DNA of 64,000 nt, from contig JAAHFP010000012.1 of NCBI GenBank assembly GCA_010672925.1, forward strand, positions 217,252 to 281,251. The letters run 5' to 3'. The notes under the pieces are model-generated. The model searched no databases, had not been told where the DNA came from, and saw only the letters and a list, made by a program, of their open reading frames with translations. Of the stretch, positions 9,562-18,014 are shown piece by piece. The stretch comes from Symploca sp. SIO1C2. Its GTDB lineage: Bacteria; Cyanobacteriota; Cyanobacteriia; Cyanobacteriales; Coleofasciculaceae. The number at the start of each line of letters is the position of its first letter. Position 1 is the first letter of the stretch. The translations under genes and the position numbers were made by a program.

Positions 9562-9595
9562 AAGGCAGAAGGCAGAGGGCAGAAGGCAGAAGGGA
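9562..9595. repeat. Heptamer array, GGCAGAA/GGCAGAG family
   Basis: About five 7-bp units of an AGGCAGA type lie just upstream of the CHAT gene start, between two divergent genes. The family also occurs at 15014-15103, 19743-19862, 20771-20818 and 41136-41216. Its unit contains no stop codon in any frame on either strand. Confidence 0.8.
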
Positions 9596-9743
9596 AAAGA
9601 TTGACAGGTAAAGCTTTCAGCATTTGGCATTATCCTAATCATCTTGGCAACTACTATATCCAGTATTCAATTAGGTTTTTGGATAACTCTCAACGAGATA
9701 ACATAGAATAAAACCAGTCATTAGGCAAGAGTTGAGGTTGGCA

Positions 9744-10652
9744 ATGGTTTCTATCAACTACAAACCAATACTCGAACAGGTCGATTCTCCAGATTTACAA
9801 AATGTCAGTGCAGGAGAATCGCCCCGGGAAACACTGCCGACAATGTACGATTTGCCCAGTGAGTATCCAGAGGAGCCAGGATTGCCTGATCAATTTCATG
9901 ATCTGCAACCACAATTTCTCAGTCGCAGCCTCCGGTTGAGCAATTACTCTAGTGACAATTGTTTTAGTGCTTCTGATCTTAACCTCTACTATGATTTAAA
10001 CCATCCCCTGTGGCACAAGCGTCCAGACTGGTTTCTGGCCATCGATGTGCCTCACTTGTATGAGGGAAAAGACTTGCGGCGGAGTTATGTGGTATGGCAG
10101 GAAGGCAAAAACCCGTATGTGGTCATCGAATTTTTGTCTCCAGGTACGGAAGTCGAAGATTTGGGACGCTTTTATGATGAAACTGCCAAGGTAACTAAGG
10201 CAGCATCAGCGAAACCAACGAAAAACAAGCCCCCTGCCAAGCTAGAGGTGTACGAGGAATATTTGCAGGTTCCTCACTACATTGTCTATAGCCGCTACAC
10301 TCGAAAGTTGCGCTATTTCAAGCTGGAGGGAGGAAAATATCAGGAACAATCCCTTAATCAAGAAAACCCGATAGTTTGGTTAGCCGATTTAGAGATTGGT
10401 TTGGGCATTTGGGAGGGAGTATTTGAAAATGTCCCTGGTCATTGGTTACGCTGGTGCGATAGAGAGGGTAACTGGTTGTTAACTGATACAGAGCAAGAAT
10501 GTGTTGCCAAGGAACAGGAACGTGCTGCCAGGGAACAAGCCGAGGCTAAATTAATGCAAGCTGCCCGAAATCTACTGGACACAGGAATGGAAATTGAGAA
10601 GGTTGCTCAAATATTGGGGTTATCGGAAGAGCAGTTAAAAACTCTCGATTAG
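9744..10652 (+). CDS. Uma2-family (DUF820) predicted endonuclease
   Basis: The 302-residue protein has the PD-(D/E)XK-like core typical of the large cyanobacterial Uma2 family: PDWFLAIDVP, then YVVIEFLSPGTE, then a tyrosine-rich YEEYLQVPHYIVYSRY stretch. The C-terminus is a charged coiled coil (EQERAAREQAEAKL) ending in a helix-turn-helix-like AQILGLSEEQLK. I choose the ATG at 9744 over a TTG at 9732 because GAGG lies 6 bases before it. Uma2 proteins occur in many copies in cyanobacteria; their substrate is unknown. Confidence 0.85.
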   Translation: MVSINYKPILEQVDSPDLQNVSAGESPRETLPTMYDLPSEYPEEPGLPDQFHDLQPQFLSRSLRLSNYSSDNCFSASDLNLYYDLNHPLWHKRPDWFLAIDVPHLYEGKDLRRSYVVWQEGKNPYVVIEFLSPGTEVEDLGRFYDETAKVTKAASAKPTKNKPPAKLEVYEEYLQVPHYIVYSRYTRKLRYFKLEGGKYQEQSLNQENPIVWLADLEIGLGIWEGVFENVPGHWLRWCDREGNWLLTDTEQECVAKEQERAAREQAEAKLMQAARNLLDTGMEIEKVAQILGLSEEQLKTLD

Positions 10653-10659
10653 TAGCAAG

Positions 10660-10681
10660 ACAAGGGGCTTAAGCCCCTTGT
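10660..10681. terminator. 22-bp perfect palindrome between convergent genes
   Basis: ACAAGGGGCTT and its exact reverse complement AAGCCCCTTGT lie back to back, 8 bases after the Uma2 stop and 15 bases before the argD stop. The GC-rich stem between convergent genes suits a bidirectional terminator, although no long T-run follows. The ACAAGGGG/CCCCTTGT arms also occur inside the 96-bp inverted-repeat elements of this window. Confidence 0.5.
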
Positions 10682-10696
10682 TAAGTTCCCTGTTGC

Positions 10697-11980
10697 CTAC
10701 GATACCAATCTTTCTACTGTTCTTTCCAGAATTTGAGCAGCTTGATTAACTTCCTCTCCAGAGACAATCAAAGGAGGAACAAAGCGAACTACTTTAGGTC
10801 CCGCTGGTACTAACAACAATCCTTCTGCCATTGCCGCTTTCACTATATCGATTGATGTTAACTCAATATCGGCATTGAGTTCCATCCCATTAATTAGACC
10901 CCAACCCCTTACTTCCACAAAAATATCAGGATATTTAAGAGCGATCGCTCTGAGTTTGGTGCGCAGTTGTTCTCCCCGTTGCTGCACGTTGTCTAGTAAG
11001 TTCTCTTGTTCCAATGTCTTATTAACAGCTAGTGCAGCGGCACAGGCAAAGGGATTACCACCAAAAGTACTGGCGTGCTCCCCTGGTTCAAAGATATCGC
11101 AGAACTTCTTACACATCAGTGCTCCAATGGGGATACCACCGGCTAATCCTTTGGCACTGGTAAAGACATCTGGTTCTATTCCTAAATGTTCATATCCCCA
11201 GTATTTCCCAGTACGGCCTACCCCTACCTGCACTTCATCTAATATTAATAGGATACCCGTCTCATCACAAATTTTCCGCAATTCGAGGAAGTATTCTCTT
11301 GCTCCTGGACGAACTCCCCCTTCTCCCTGTAATGCTTCTAGGATAATCGCCCCGACTCGCTGATTGCCCTCATCAAGATCTGCGATCGCATTTTCCAGGG
11401 CTTCAATATTGTTGTAAGGTACGTATTGGAAACCGGGTACTAAGGGGTCGAAGTTCTTCTGGTACTTGGGTTGACCAGTAGCCGTAATCGTTGCTAAGGT
11501 CCTGCCGTGGAAACTAGCTTTTGCTGACAAAATTACTGGCTTCTCAATGCCTAGTACCTTATGGCTATACTTCCGTGCGAGTTTAATGGCTCCTTCGTTG
11601 GCTTCAGCCCCAGAATTACAGAAAAATACTCGGTCTGCACAGGAATGGTCAATAATCCATTTAGCTAATTCCCCTTGTTGGGGGATATAGTACAAATTAG
11701 AAACATGGTGTAGGGTTTGGATTTGTTGGGTCACTGCTTCTACTAAAGCAGGATGCCCATGACCAAGAGTGCAGGTAGCAATTCCGGCAACAAAGTCTAG
11801 ATATTCCCGTCCTTCGGTATCCCAAACACAGCAACCTTTCCCCTGTGCCAAAGCTATAGGGAAACGTCCATAGGTTCCCATCACACTAGCATCAAACTCA
11901 GTTCGATCATAGGGAGTAGGTACTGTGGGCTTTGACTCGGCTAGACTTGAGGGATTCTCAACAAGAGTTTCTGTACTCAC
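10697..11980 (-). CDS. argD: Acetylornithine aminotransferase
   Basis: This is a class-III PLP aminotransferase of arginine biosynthesis that converts N-acetylglutamate semialdehyde and glutamate to N-acetylornithine and 2-oxoglutarate. Visible motifs are the phosphate-binding NSGAEANEGAIKLARK (122-137), the cofactor aspartate in LILDEVQVGVGRTG (D248) and the Schiff-base lysine in TSAKGLAGGIPIG (K277). The 427-residue length includes an N-terminal extension of about 25 residues. The gene stands alone between convergent Uma2 and codirectional queC; no other arg gene is nearby. Confidence 0.93.
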   Translation of the reverse strand: MSTETLVENPSSLAESKPTVPTPYDRTEFDASVMGTYGRFPIALAQGKGCCVWDTEGREYLDFVAGIATCTLGHGHPALVEAVTQQIQTLHHVSNLYYIPQQGELAKWIIDHSCADRVFFCNSGAEANEGAIKLARKYSHKVLGIEKPVILSAKASFHGRTLATITATGQPKYQKNFDPLVPGFQYVPYNNIEALENAIADLDEGNQRVGAIILEALQGEGGVRPGAREYFLELRKICDETGILLILDEVQVGVGRTGKYWGYEHLGIEPDVFTSAKGLAGGIPIGALMCKKFCDIFEPGEHASTFGGNPFACAAALAVNKTLEQENLLDNVQQRGEQLRTKLRAIALKYPDIFVEVRGWGLINGMELNADIELTSIDIVKAAMAEGLLLVPAGPKVVRFVPPLIVSGEEVNQAAQILERTVERLVS

Positions 11981-12120
11981 TGACTGGTGCTCCTAGATGT
12001 TTATTTTTGTTGGAAATATTATTGCGAAATTATCAAAAATTAGTCTGGAGTGACTGAAAGCTGATAGCCCCCATCTCAAATTTAAATTTCAAGGTAAGTA
12101 GGCTATTATACCTTTTATCC

Positions 12121-12798
12121 TTAATTTTTATAAGGAAGCGGGTCTTCCAATCCTAGTTCAGCAAAAGCAGCAAGCCTTAACTGGCAGGAATCACAAACAC
12201 CACAAGCTACTTCACCACCAGCGTAGCAAGACCATGTTTTTTCCCAAGGTACACCTAACCGATTACCCAGCTCGATGATGGCCGTTTTCTTGAGGTTAAT
12301 CAAAGGTGTAACAATCTCGATTCCTTGTCCCTCACGACCTTGTTTTGTACCGAGAGCAGATACTTTCTGCATTGCCTCAATATAGTCAGGACGACAGTCT
12401 GGATAACCAGAATAATCCAAAGCATTAACCCCAATATAGACGCATTCAGCAGCGATCGCTTCAGCATAGGAGAGTCCAAAGCTCAAAAAAATTGTGTTCC
12501 GTCCCGGCACATAGGTAATGGGAATATTCTGAGACATTTGCTCTAGGGAGCGCTGTTGAGGCAAGTCAATCTCCTGATCTGTCAAAGCAGAGCCTCCCCA
12601 TTGCCCCATATCAAAGCTTACCACTTGATGTTCTTTGACCCCAGCTTGGTGAGCAATCGCGATCGCTGAGTCTAATTCTCGTCGATGCCGCTGCTGGTAG
12701 TCAAAGGAAATGGCATAACATTCATAACCATCTGCCTTGGCTTGATACAGGACGGTGGAAGAGTCCAATCCTCCCGATAACAAAACAACTGCTTTCAA
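12121..12798 (-). CDS. queC: 7-cyano-7-deazaguanine synthase QueC
   Basis: QueC makes preQ0 from carboxydeazaguanine, ATP and ammonia, for queuosine tRNA modification or deazapurine DNA modification. The PP-loop SGGLDSS lies at residues 8-14. The zinc site uses four cysteines near the C-terminus (C191, C199, C202, C205, in SCYAGGEVACGVCDSCQ). The length of 225 is normal. No queD, queE or dpd genes are adjacent, so the pathway is scattered. Confidence 0.95.
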   Translation of the reverse strand: MKAVVLLSGGLDSSTVLYQAKADGYECYAISFDYQQRHRRELDSAIAIAHQAGVKEHQVVSFDMGQWGGSALTDQEIDLPQQRSLEQMSQNIPITYVPGRNTIFLSFGLSYAEAIAAECVYIGVNALDYSGYPDCRPDYIEAMQKVSALGTKQGREGQGIEIVTPLINLKKTAIIELGNRLGVPWEKTWSCYAGGEVACGVCDSCQLRLAAFAELGLEDPLPYKN

Positions 12799-13184
12799 AG
12801 TACAAATTCCCTTTCCCTTTTCTGCTTCCCTGATTTGTCATTAGGCAACAGGCAAGAGCCTACTTTCATCACCTGGTGGTGAAAAACTTTTTCACCAGGA
12901 GAGCCTCTTGACAAAGTTCCTTTAGCTATAGGCTTAATAACTTACCAATAATGGACGACTTAAAAACTGACACATAAAGCTACTGGCATAAAACTGTTAA
13001 AACCACAATGAAAACACCAATCAATGTTCTCAAGCTTTACCTAATCTAACGTATTTGGGCAAAACTTTGGAATTCTTTACATTTAAAGGTGCTGTGGTAC
13101 TATCTGGATGGTTTAAGGCAGCTTAGAGTAAGCAGATCGACTTATTTAAAGTGGTGTAGGAGTTTTCCAATAGTGCAAGATAGC
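12799..13184. other. Divergent intergenic region with a hairpin
   Basis: This 386-base gap separates divergent queC and the oxidoreductase gene and must hold both promoters. A 10-bp inverted repeat, TGGTGAAAAA (12877-12886) and TTTTTCACCA (12888-12897), lies inside a weaker outer pairing of GGCAAGAG with CTCTTG. I see no known riboswitch. Part of the plus-strand frame extends up to a GTG at 13089, but a later start is more likely. Confidence 0.5.
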
Positions 13185-14255
13185 ATGTACCAACAATATT
13201 CAAATAGCCATATGCAGCATAGTCTGTTGCCGCCCATCAAAATCGGAGTTATTGGCGTTGGCAACATGGGACAGCATCATGCCCGAGTTTTGAGTCTTCT
13301 GAAAGACGTAGAAATTGTGGGTGTGGCAGATATTAATGTGGAAAGGGGCTTGGATACGGCCAGTAAGTACCGTGTCCGCTTTTTTGAAGATTACCGTGAC
13401 CTGTTTCCTTATGTTAATGCGGTTTGCATTGCTGTACCCACCCGTTTGCATCACGAAGTGGGGATGACTTGTTTGCAAGCTGGGCTCCATGTCTTAATAG
13501 AAAAACCGATTGCTGCTAGTATTGCTGAGGCAGAGTCTTTAGTAAATGCAGCAGCTGAGTACCAGCGTATTTTACAAGTAGGTCATATTGAACGCTTTAA
13601 CCCAGCTTTTCAAGAGCTGAGCAAAGTCCTAAAAACAGAAGAGTTGCTAGCGCTAGAGGCTCACCGGATGAGTCCCTACTCCAACCGGGCTAATGATGTT
13701 TCCGTGGTTCTAGACTTAATGATTCACGACATCGACTTGTTGTTGGAACTAACAGCTGCACCAGTAACTAGACTAACTGCCAGTGGTAGTCGGGCTGCTG
13801 ATTCTGGATATTTAGATTACGTGACTGCTAATCTTGGCTTCGCTAATGGGATTGTCGCTACCCTAACCGCTAGTAAGGTAACACATCGTAAAATCCGGAC
13901 GATTGCCGCCCATTGCAAAAATTCTTTGACAGAAGCCGACTTTCTCAACAATGAGATTCTCATTCACCGGCAAACTACTGCTAACTACAGGACGGATTAC
14001 GGTCAGGTGCTTTACCGGCAAGACGGTTTGATTGAAAAGGTTTACACCAGTAATATTGAACCATTGCACGCCGAGTTAGAACATTTTGTCAGTTGTGTTC
14101 GGGGTGGTAATCAACCTTCTGTGGGTGGTGAACAGGCACTAAAGGCTTTGCGCTTGGCAAGTTTAATTGAGCAAATGGCCCTCGATGGTCAAGTTTGGCA
14201 GCATTTAGACTTGGAGCATCGGAATCTCTGTTCCCCTGTAGTTACAGTTTCTTAA
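13185..14255 (+). CDS. Gfo/Idh/MocA-family NAD(P)-dependent oxidoreductase
   Basis: The protein has an N-terminal Rossmann fold with dinucleotide motif GVIGVGNMGQHHARV and the conserved EKP motif (VLIEKPIAAS), whose lysine is catalytic. It continues with the family's alpha/beta dimerisation domain (VLDLMIHDIDLLLEL). These enzymes oxidise or reduce sugars or related compounds; the substrate cannot be read from sequence. I choose the ATG at 13185 (MYQQYSNSH); another ATG at 13212 is possible, and a GTG at 13089 would add 32 residues of unlikely sequence. No pathway partners are adjacent. Confidence 0.85.
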   Translation: MYQQYSNSHMQHSLLPPIKIGVIGVGNMGQHHARVLSLLKDVEIVGVADINVERGLDTASKYRVRFFEDYRDLFPYVNAVCIAVPTRLHHEVGMTCLQAGLHVLIEKPIAASIAEAESLVNAAAEYQRILQVGHIERFNPAFQELSKVLKTEELLALEAHRMSPYSNRANDVSVVLDLMIHDIDLLLELTAAPVTRLTASGSRAADSGYLDYVTANLGFANGIVATLTASKVTHRKIRTIAAHCKNSLTEADFLNNEILIHRQTTANYRTDYGQVLYRQDGLIEKVYTSNIEPLHAELEHFVSCVRGGNQPSVGGEQALKALRLASLIEQMALDGQVWQHLDLEHRNLCSPVVTVS

Positions 14256-14259
14256 TATA

Positions 14260-14384
14260 TTTTAGATTTTAGATTTTAGATTTTAGATTTTTTTCAATCT
14301 TCAACCTGAAATCTAAAATTCTCTCATCTGACTCCTAATCTGAAAATAGACGCGGGGACACGGGGACAAGGAGACGCGGAGAGA
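14260..14384. repeat. Heptamer (TTTTAGA) array and GACGCGGA-type repeats
   Basis: Four to five TTTTAGA units (about 14260-14290) follow the oxidoreductase stop. A degenerate run of GACGCGGGGACAC / GACGCGGAGAGAG units follows at about 14349-14384. The TTTTAGA unit contains TAG and stops every plus-strand frame. Related arrays are at 25039-25069 and 41251-41304. Confidence 0.75.
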
Positions 14385-14416
14385 GGGGTTTTCATTCTTT
14401 GTTGTGAGGTGAAAGT

Positions 14417-15445
14417 TCATGGGAGTCTGACTACAGATAAAGAGTTTATGGTTTCACTGATTTTTTGATTACCTTGGGGACTGAGGTGAATGTGATCCCG
14501 GTAAAAAGCCTTTGGTGTTTCAGTCTGCTGGAACACTGGTAGAAAATCTAAGTACGTAATTTGCCGGTTTTTGGTAAACTCATTAAGCCGTGCGCGGGCT
14601 TGCAACTCATAGTCACGAGGTCCGGGTTCACCAATTTCCCTGAATAAAGGTGTCATTAATAATACAAACTCAGCACTATTGGTATTACTAAGGTTTTGAA
14701 TTTGTCCAATTGCTTCTAAGTTGCTACCAACAGGGTCTTTTTCTGGAGGTGCTGGACTAACTATCGACTCTGACTCTGGTAAAATTTTTGGCAATAGGTA
14801 ACGGCTGAATACCTCTAGCAGAGCTAAGAGGGGTTTGCGGTTTGGATAATTGCGATCGCGTCCCACTGGTGTGGAAGTTGGTGTTGCAGCGAACAGGTCG
14901 TCTGTATTGAGTAATAGTACCACCACTTGAGCCTCAAAAGTGCCAAACCTTTTGAGGTACGCTAACTCATTTCGTGGACCCCAAGAATTGGCAGAGGCAT
15001 TAAGGACTTCTACCTCCTGCTTCCTGTTCCCCTCCAAGGATGGGTTAGGGATGGGTTCTGCCTTCTGCCTTCTGCCTCCTGCCTTCTGCTTCCTGCCTTC
15101 TTGCACTAATTGAGTCTCTAGCAATGCTGAAATTGTCTGTTGTTGATCTGTCCACCAAGCACCATTAGCTACCGAATCCCCTAATATAAGTATTCGCAGT
15201 GTTGAATCTGGTCGAGTTACTGCGATACTAGAAGAGCGCATCGAATACTCATTAATCGCAATCAGATTGCCAAATCTCCTAGTGCGTTGGGAAGGTGCTA
15301 GCAAGTAACCAATGTCAGGATCTTTAATATAGATTAGGGGATTGCCAAAACCCACGAGCGATCGCAAGAGCAATTCCAGTATTACTAACAATCCCACAAC
15401 AATTACTACAACCACCAGCACAATTTTCACCCTGCTTTTCTCCAT
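14417..15445 (-). CDS. Membrane-anchored SGNH/GDSL-type hydrolase with an inserted repeat
   Basis: The 342-residue protein has one N-terminal membrane anchor (about 7-29). SGNH block I is ILGDSVANG (nucleophile S91) and block V is DHIHLSPQGN (D317, H320). Such enzymes are esterases or acyl-modifiers of surface polysaccharides. Residues about 115-144 are foreign-looking: KQKAGGRRQKAEPIPNP and SLEGNRKQE. They are encoded by the GGCAGGA heptamer element that is common between genes here, and nearly the same peptide occurs in the kinase gene at 18651. The reading frame is preserved through the insert, so the protein is probably still made. Confidence 0.82.
   Translation of the reverse strand: MEKSRVKIVLVVVVIVVGLLVILELLLRSLVGFGNPLIYIKDPDIGYLLAPSQRTRRFGNLIAINEYSMRSSSIAVTRPDSTLRILILGDSVANGAWWTDQQQTISALLETQLVQEGRKQKAGGRRQKAEPIPNPSLEGNRKQEVEVLNASANSWGPRNELAYLKRFGTFEAQVVVLLLNTDDLFAATPTSTPVGRDRNYPNRKPLLALLEVFSRYLLPKILPESESIVSPAPPEKDPVGSNLEAIGQIQNLSNTNSAEFVLLMTPLFREIGEPGPRDYELQARARLNEFTKNRQITYLDFLPVFQQTETPKAFYRDHIHLSPQGNQKISETINSLSVVRLP
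15014..15103 (-). repeat. GGCAGGA-family repeat inserted in frame in the SGNH gene
   Basis: Read on the minus strand, six or more GGCAGGA/GGCAGAA units are followed by a core hairpin CCCATCCTTGGAGGGG and then more AGGAAGCAGGAG units. The same order (units, CCCCTCCTTGGAGGGG core, units) occurs at 19743-19862 inside a kinase gene and between genes at 41136-41216. The length here is compatible with the reading frame. Confidence 0.85.
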
Positions 15446-15514
15446 GCTAAGTATTCAGAAGAGCAATCACTGGTTGTAATCACCATGCCACCCGTTATGG
15501 AGGAATATAGTTTC

Positions 15515-16009
15515 CTATCTTGATGACAATAAGGAACGTATAGTTTTCATTGGTAAAACTAGTCTGTAGGGTGTTGCTTGCAATCTGATCAAACCAAAAC
15601 CCTCATAAAACTTTACTGCCCTCTCGTTAACTGCATCCACAACCATGCCCAGTATACCAACTTTTTCTGCTGCATCCACCGTGGTGTGAAATGCATGAAA
15701 AATCAGAGCATCCCCATAACCCTTACCTTGATATCGTAAATCTACAGCTAGTCTTCCTAACAACAGAAAAGGTATAGCATTATATGCTCCTAGTTTACTC
15801 CTCTCTGGTAGATTTTCCTTGGATACCGCATGAGCGCTCAAAGTATAGTAACCAATAATCAGTGAATTATCAGCTAAAACATAAGTTCGACTTAGATCTC
15901 GCTGTTGCTCTTGATTAGCCACTTTTTGCAAATAGGTATTGAGTTCCGGCAAACCACAGTCAAAGGATTTACGGTCATGGTATTTTGGTTGTAACAAGGA
16001 AAATTCCAT
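15515..16009 (-). CDS. GNAT acetyltransferase, TacT-like toxin
   Basis: The 164-residue GNAT protein has an acetyl-CoA-binding motif (GRLAVDLRYQGKGYGDALI) and a C-terminal FYEGFGL motif. Toxins of this type acetylate aminoacyl-tRNA. The start ATG overlaps the stop of the DUF1778 gene by one base (TGATG), so the two are translationally coupled. The N-terminal DRKSFDCGLPELNTYLQ is a hallmark of the TacT-like branch. Toxicity is inferred from family and pairing. Confidence 0.85.
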   Translation of the reverse strand: MEFSLLQPKYHDRKSFDCGLPELNTYLQKVANQEQQRDLSRTYVLADNSLIIGYYTLSAHAVSKENLPERSKLGAYNAIPFLLLGRLAVDLRYQGKGYGDALIFHAFHTTVDAAEKVGILGMVVDAVNERAVKFYEGFGLIRLQATPYRLVLPMKTIRSLLSSR

Positions 16010-16284
16010 CAGGAAGACATAATTTCACGATATTTTTGAGCCGCTTTCTGCATTCGTGGTGTTGGGTTTGGGGAATTGTCGAGCATCTCAAAGAAAACCT
16101 GCCAGTCTTCTTTCCCAAAAATAGTTTGCTCATGTTGAGCAATAACCACTTCTGCTTTTTCCCTGACGCTCATACGAATAAATTTGCTTTTGTTCACATC
16201 AAGATAAGACCTTGCTCGCTCAAGCAGATTTAGTGTTTCACTGTCTATTCTGATTTTCAAAGTATTTTCCTTAGAGACATTCAT
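16009..16284 (-). CDS. DUF1778 antitoxin (TacA-like)
   Basis: This 91-residue protein has an N-terminal ribbon-helix-helix (LKIRIDSETLNLLERARSYL) typical of DUF1778 antitoxins. A C-terminal arm (FFEMLDNSPNPTPRMQKAA) would wrap the GNAT toxin. It precedes and overlaps the toxin gene by one base. It probably represses its own promoter just upstream of 16284. Confidence 0.85.
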   Translation of the reverse strand: MNVSKENTLKIRIDSETLNLLERARSYLDVNKSKFIRMSVREKAEVVIAQHEQTIFGKEDWQVFFEMLDNSPNPTPRMQKAAQKYREIMSS

Positions 16285-16468
16285 ATCCGTTGTTATTTAC
16301 TTGATTTAGGTTTTCTCTTTAATTGTACCCACAAATGTAGGTTAAAGTAAATTCATAAGGAATGACGCAGGAGGTGGGCGCTACGAATGTTTGTCGGACT
16401 ATAGTTAGCCATGATCCGATGTAAGTTAAGCTCGCCAAAGGCAAAATTGATTGCTAACCTTGTCATAG

Positions 16469-16578
16469 ATACAGCGCTTACCGCTGCAATGAGGTACGCC
16501 TGAATAAGTTGTCAAGATTTTGATATATTTTTTCCTCGTCGATTTGACTGTACCTCGTAACAGTAGGAAGCGCTGTAT
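16469..16578. mobile_element. 110-bp inverted-repeat element (MITE-like)
   Basis: The element starts ATACAGCGCTT and ends AAGCGCTGTAT, an 11-bp perfect terminal inverted repeat. Pairing extends inward to GAGGTAC near 16490 and GTACCTC near 16550. It has no coding capacity. It abuts, with a 3-base overlap, a second inverted-repeat element at 16576. I saw no other full copy in the window. Confidence 0.6.
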
Positions 16579-16669
16579 AGCAGTCGCCAGGGTCATTAGG
16601 ACATCAGATGAACGTCGTTTATTGTTTCGAGCTAAACTTACTGTCCTAACCGTTGTCGCGGTTGCTATA
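16576..16669. mobile_element. About 94-bp TATAGCA-ended MITE-like element
   Basis: The left end TATAGCAGTCGCCAGG and right end CGCGGTTGCTATA are imperfect inverted repeats, and pairing continues to an inner TTAGGACA/TGTCCTAA, about 28 bp in all. Related copies are at 21679-21774, 22769-22864 and, as a right half, 34211-34265. This copy has a different interior from the other three. It encodes no protein. Confidence 0.75.
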
Positions 16670-16724
16670 ATTTAGCTTGTAAAAAATTATTGCGGCTATC
16701 TAGACAAGGAAGAACTATTACCAT

Positions 16725-16865
16725 ATGTCAGATCTAAATCGTGGAATCATGAAGTTCAAAGGAGCTGATAGCCCTACAGCGATCGCTATTACAGCAGTGC
16801 TGGTTTTTGGCAGCATCAGCTTCTTGATTTGGTGGGCACTTCAAGCAGCTTACACTGTGGGCTAG
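16725..16865 (+). CDS. 46-residue single-span membrane protein
   Basis: This short gene has a ribosome binding site (AAGGAAG, about 13 bases before the ATG) and encodes a 46-residue protein starting MSDLNRGIMKFKGADSP. One membrane helix follows (about 19-40, containing GSISFLIWWAL). The sequence resembles a small protein I believe is conserved in cyanobacteria, possibly thylakoid-associated, but I cannot name it. It does not resemble PetN, PsbN or PsbX. It lies upstream of two tRNA genes. Confidence 0.7.
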   Translation: MSDLNRGIMKFKGADSPTAIAITAVLVFGSISFLIWWALQAAYTVG

Positions 16866-17161
16866 TACTCTGAAGGCAGGAGGCAGGAGGCTCCGAGGCA
16901 GTCCCGATGAAATTTTTTTTACCATCATGCATGAAAATCCCTCTCTCCCCGTCTCCGCGTCCCCGCGTCTCTGTTAAGGCAGGAGGGAAGAAAGCTGGTG
17001 AATAAGCTTCTTAATTCCTTCACCCTGCCCTAGATACCTTGGCGTACCTCGAAGCTGAACTTACGCTATAGCGTGAGTTTTCCTTGTTCGTAAAAAATTT
17101 ATTATCTACCACTTGCTTTTTTGGGACTAGTTCTGTTAACATGAATAACTGTGGTTGAAAT

Positions 17162-17246
17162 GGGTCGATGCCCGAGTGGTTAATGGGGGCGGACTGTAAA
17201 TCCGCTGGCTACGCCTACGCTGGTTCAAATCCAGCTCGGCCCACCA
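17162..17246 (+). tRNA. tRNA-Tyr (GTA)
   Basis: The acceptor stem GGGTCGA pairs with TCGGCCC. The anticodon GTA is at 17196-17198 within GCGGACTGTAAATCCGC. A long class-II variable arm (CTGGCTACGCCTACG region) and the T-loop GGTTCAAATCC are present. The 3' CCA is encoded (17244-17246). Confidence 0.95.
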
Positions 17247-17293
17247 CTAAATAGAGTTATCGTCTAAGGTAACTTAGCTCAATAGCTCAAACT

Positions 17294-17365
17294 GCCCGTG
17301 TGGCTCAGTGGTAGAGCACACCCTTGGTAAGGGTGAGGTCACGAGTTCAATCCTCGTCACGGGCT
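17294..17365 (+). tRNA. tRNA-Thr (GGT)
   Basis: The acceptor stem GCCCGTG pairs with CACGGGC. The D arm is GGCTCAGTGGTAGAGC, the anticodon GGT is at 17326-17328 in CCCTTGGTAAGGG, and the T arm is CGAGTTCAATCCTCG. CCA is not encoded; a T-run follows the discriminator. It lies 47 bases after tRNA-Tyr and may be co-transcribed. Confidence 0.95.
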
Positions 17366-18014
17366 TTTAACAGATATATGTCTAATATGAATTAAATTGT
17401 ACATATTGTAGGGGCGGGTTTAGGGATAATTTCGGCCATTTTCCCTGAATATTTCAATCAAAACCCGCCCAACGCCGTCCCTTAATTCCTTGGGTCATAA
17501 CTTGGGTCGTCTTAGTTGTTTTGCCGGTATCAAGTGGGTATTCTCAAATAGAGAACAGAAGTAAGATACCCAGTATTTGATACCCGATGAGACCTATTGA
17601 ATCGACTAAAACAGCATCTAAGGCTTCCAAAGGTAGAAAACTGCGGAAGCGAAAGCTCAATTGATTGAGTCATATCGTTTCCGGTAGCATTGGAATGATA
17701 TATTTTGGGTGATGTCATCTGGAATAGTAATGATGGGGTTTGCTATATAATTCCGATGCAACCGGATTTGATATCAGACATTAAGTATGGGTGAGGTCAT
17801 CAGTTCAATTGTCTCATGGTGGATTAACTACTTGGGAAAATCTACAGCTTACGTCTTAGCTGAGTCACGCATAAGGTGAATTCAATTCCACATATTTTAG
17901 GGCAGGTTTTGTAAGTCGATGGTAACTAAATACGTTAACACCTGACCCTAAACCTGCCCCTACAGCAATTGGTATTAAGAATTGGGGATTAGGAATATAT
18001 GTCCCATTTTCAAA
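17366..18014. other. Intergenic region with two GGGGCGGGTTT-type inverted repeats
   Basis: No gene is supported here. Two small inverted-repeat units are visible: GGGGCGGGTTT near 17411 with AAACCCGCCC near 17463, and TAGGGCAGGTTTT near 17898 with AAACCTGCCCCTA near 17952. They resemble the 147-bp element at 28455-28601. In the second unit the arms read GGGCAGGT rather than GGGCGGGT on both sides, so pairing is kept. Confidence 0.55.

Noticed and set aside
12799..12960. preQ1 riboswitch upstream of queC
   Set aside because: The hairpin there lacks the preQ1 aptamer's conserved loop and tail; it is only a simple inverted repeat.
16725..16865. Assignment as PsbN, PsbX, PetN or Psb35
   Set aside because: The sequence does not fit the forms of these proteins I know, so I left it unnamed.
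17530..17718. 62-codon minus-strand frame after the tRNA genes
   Set aside because: No domain or ribosome site; the region consists of inverted repeats.
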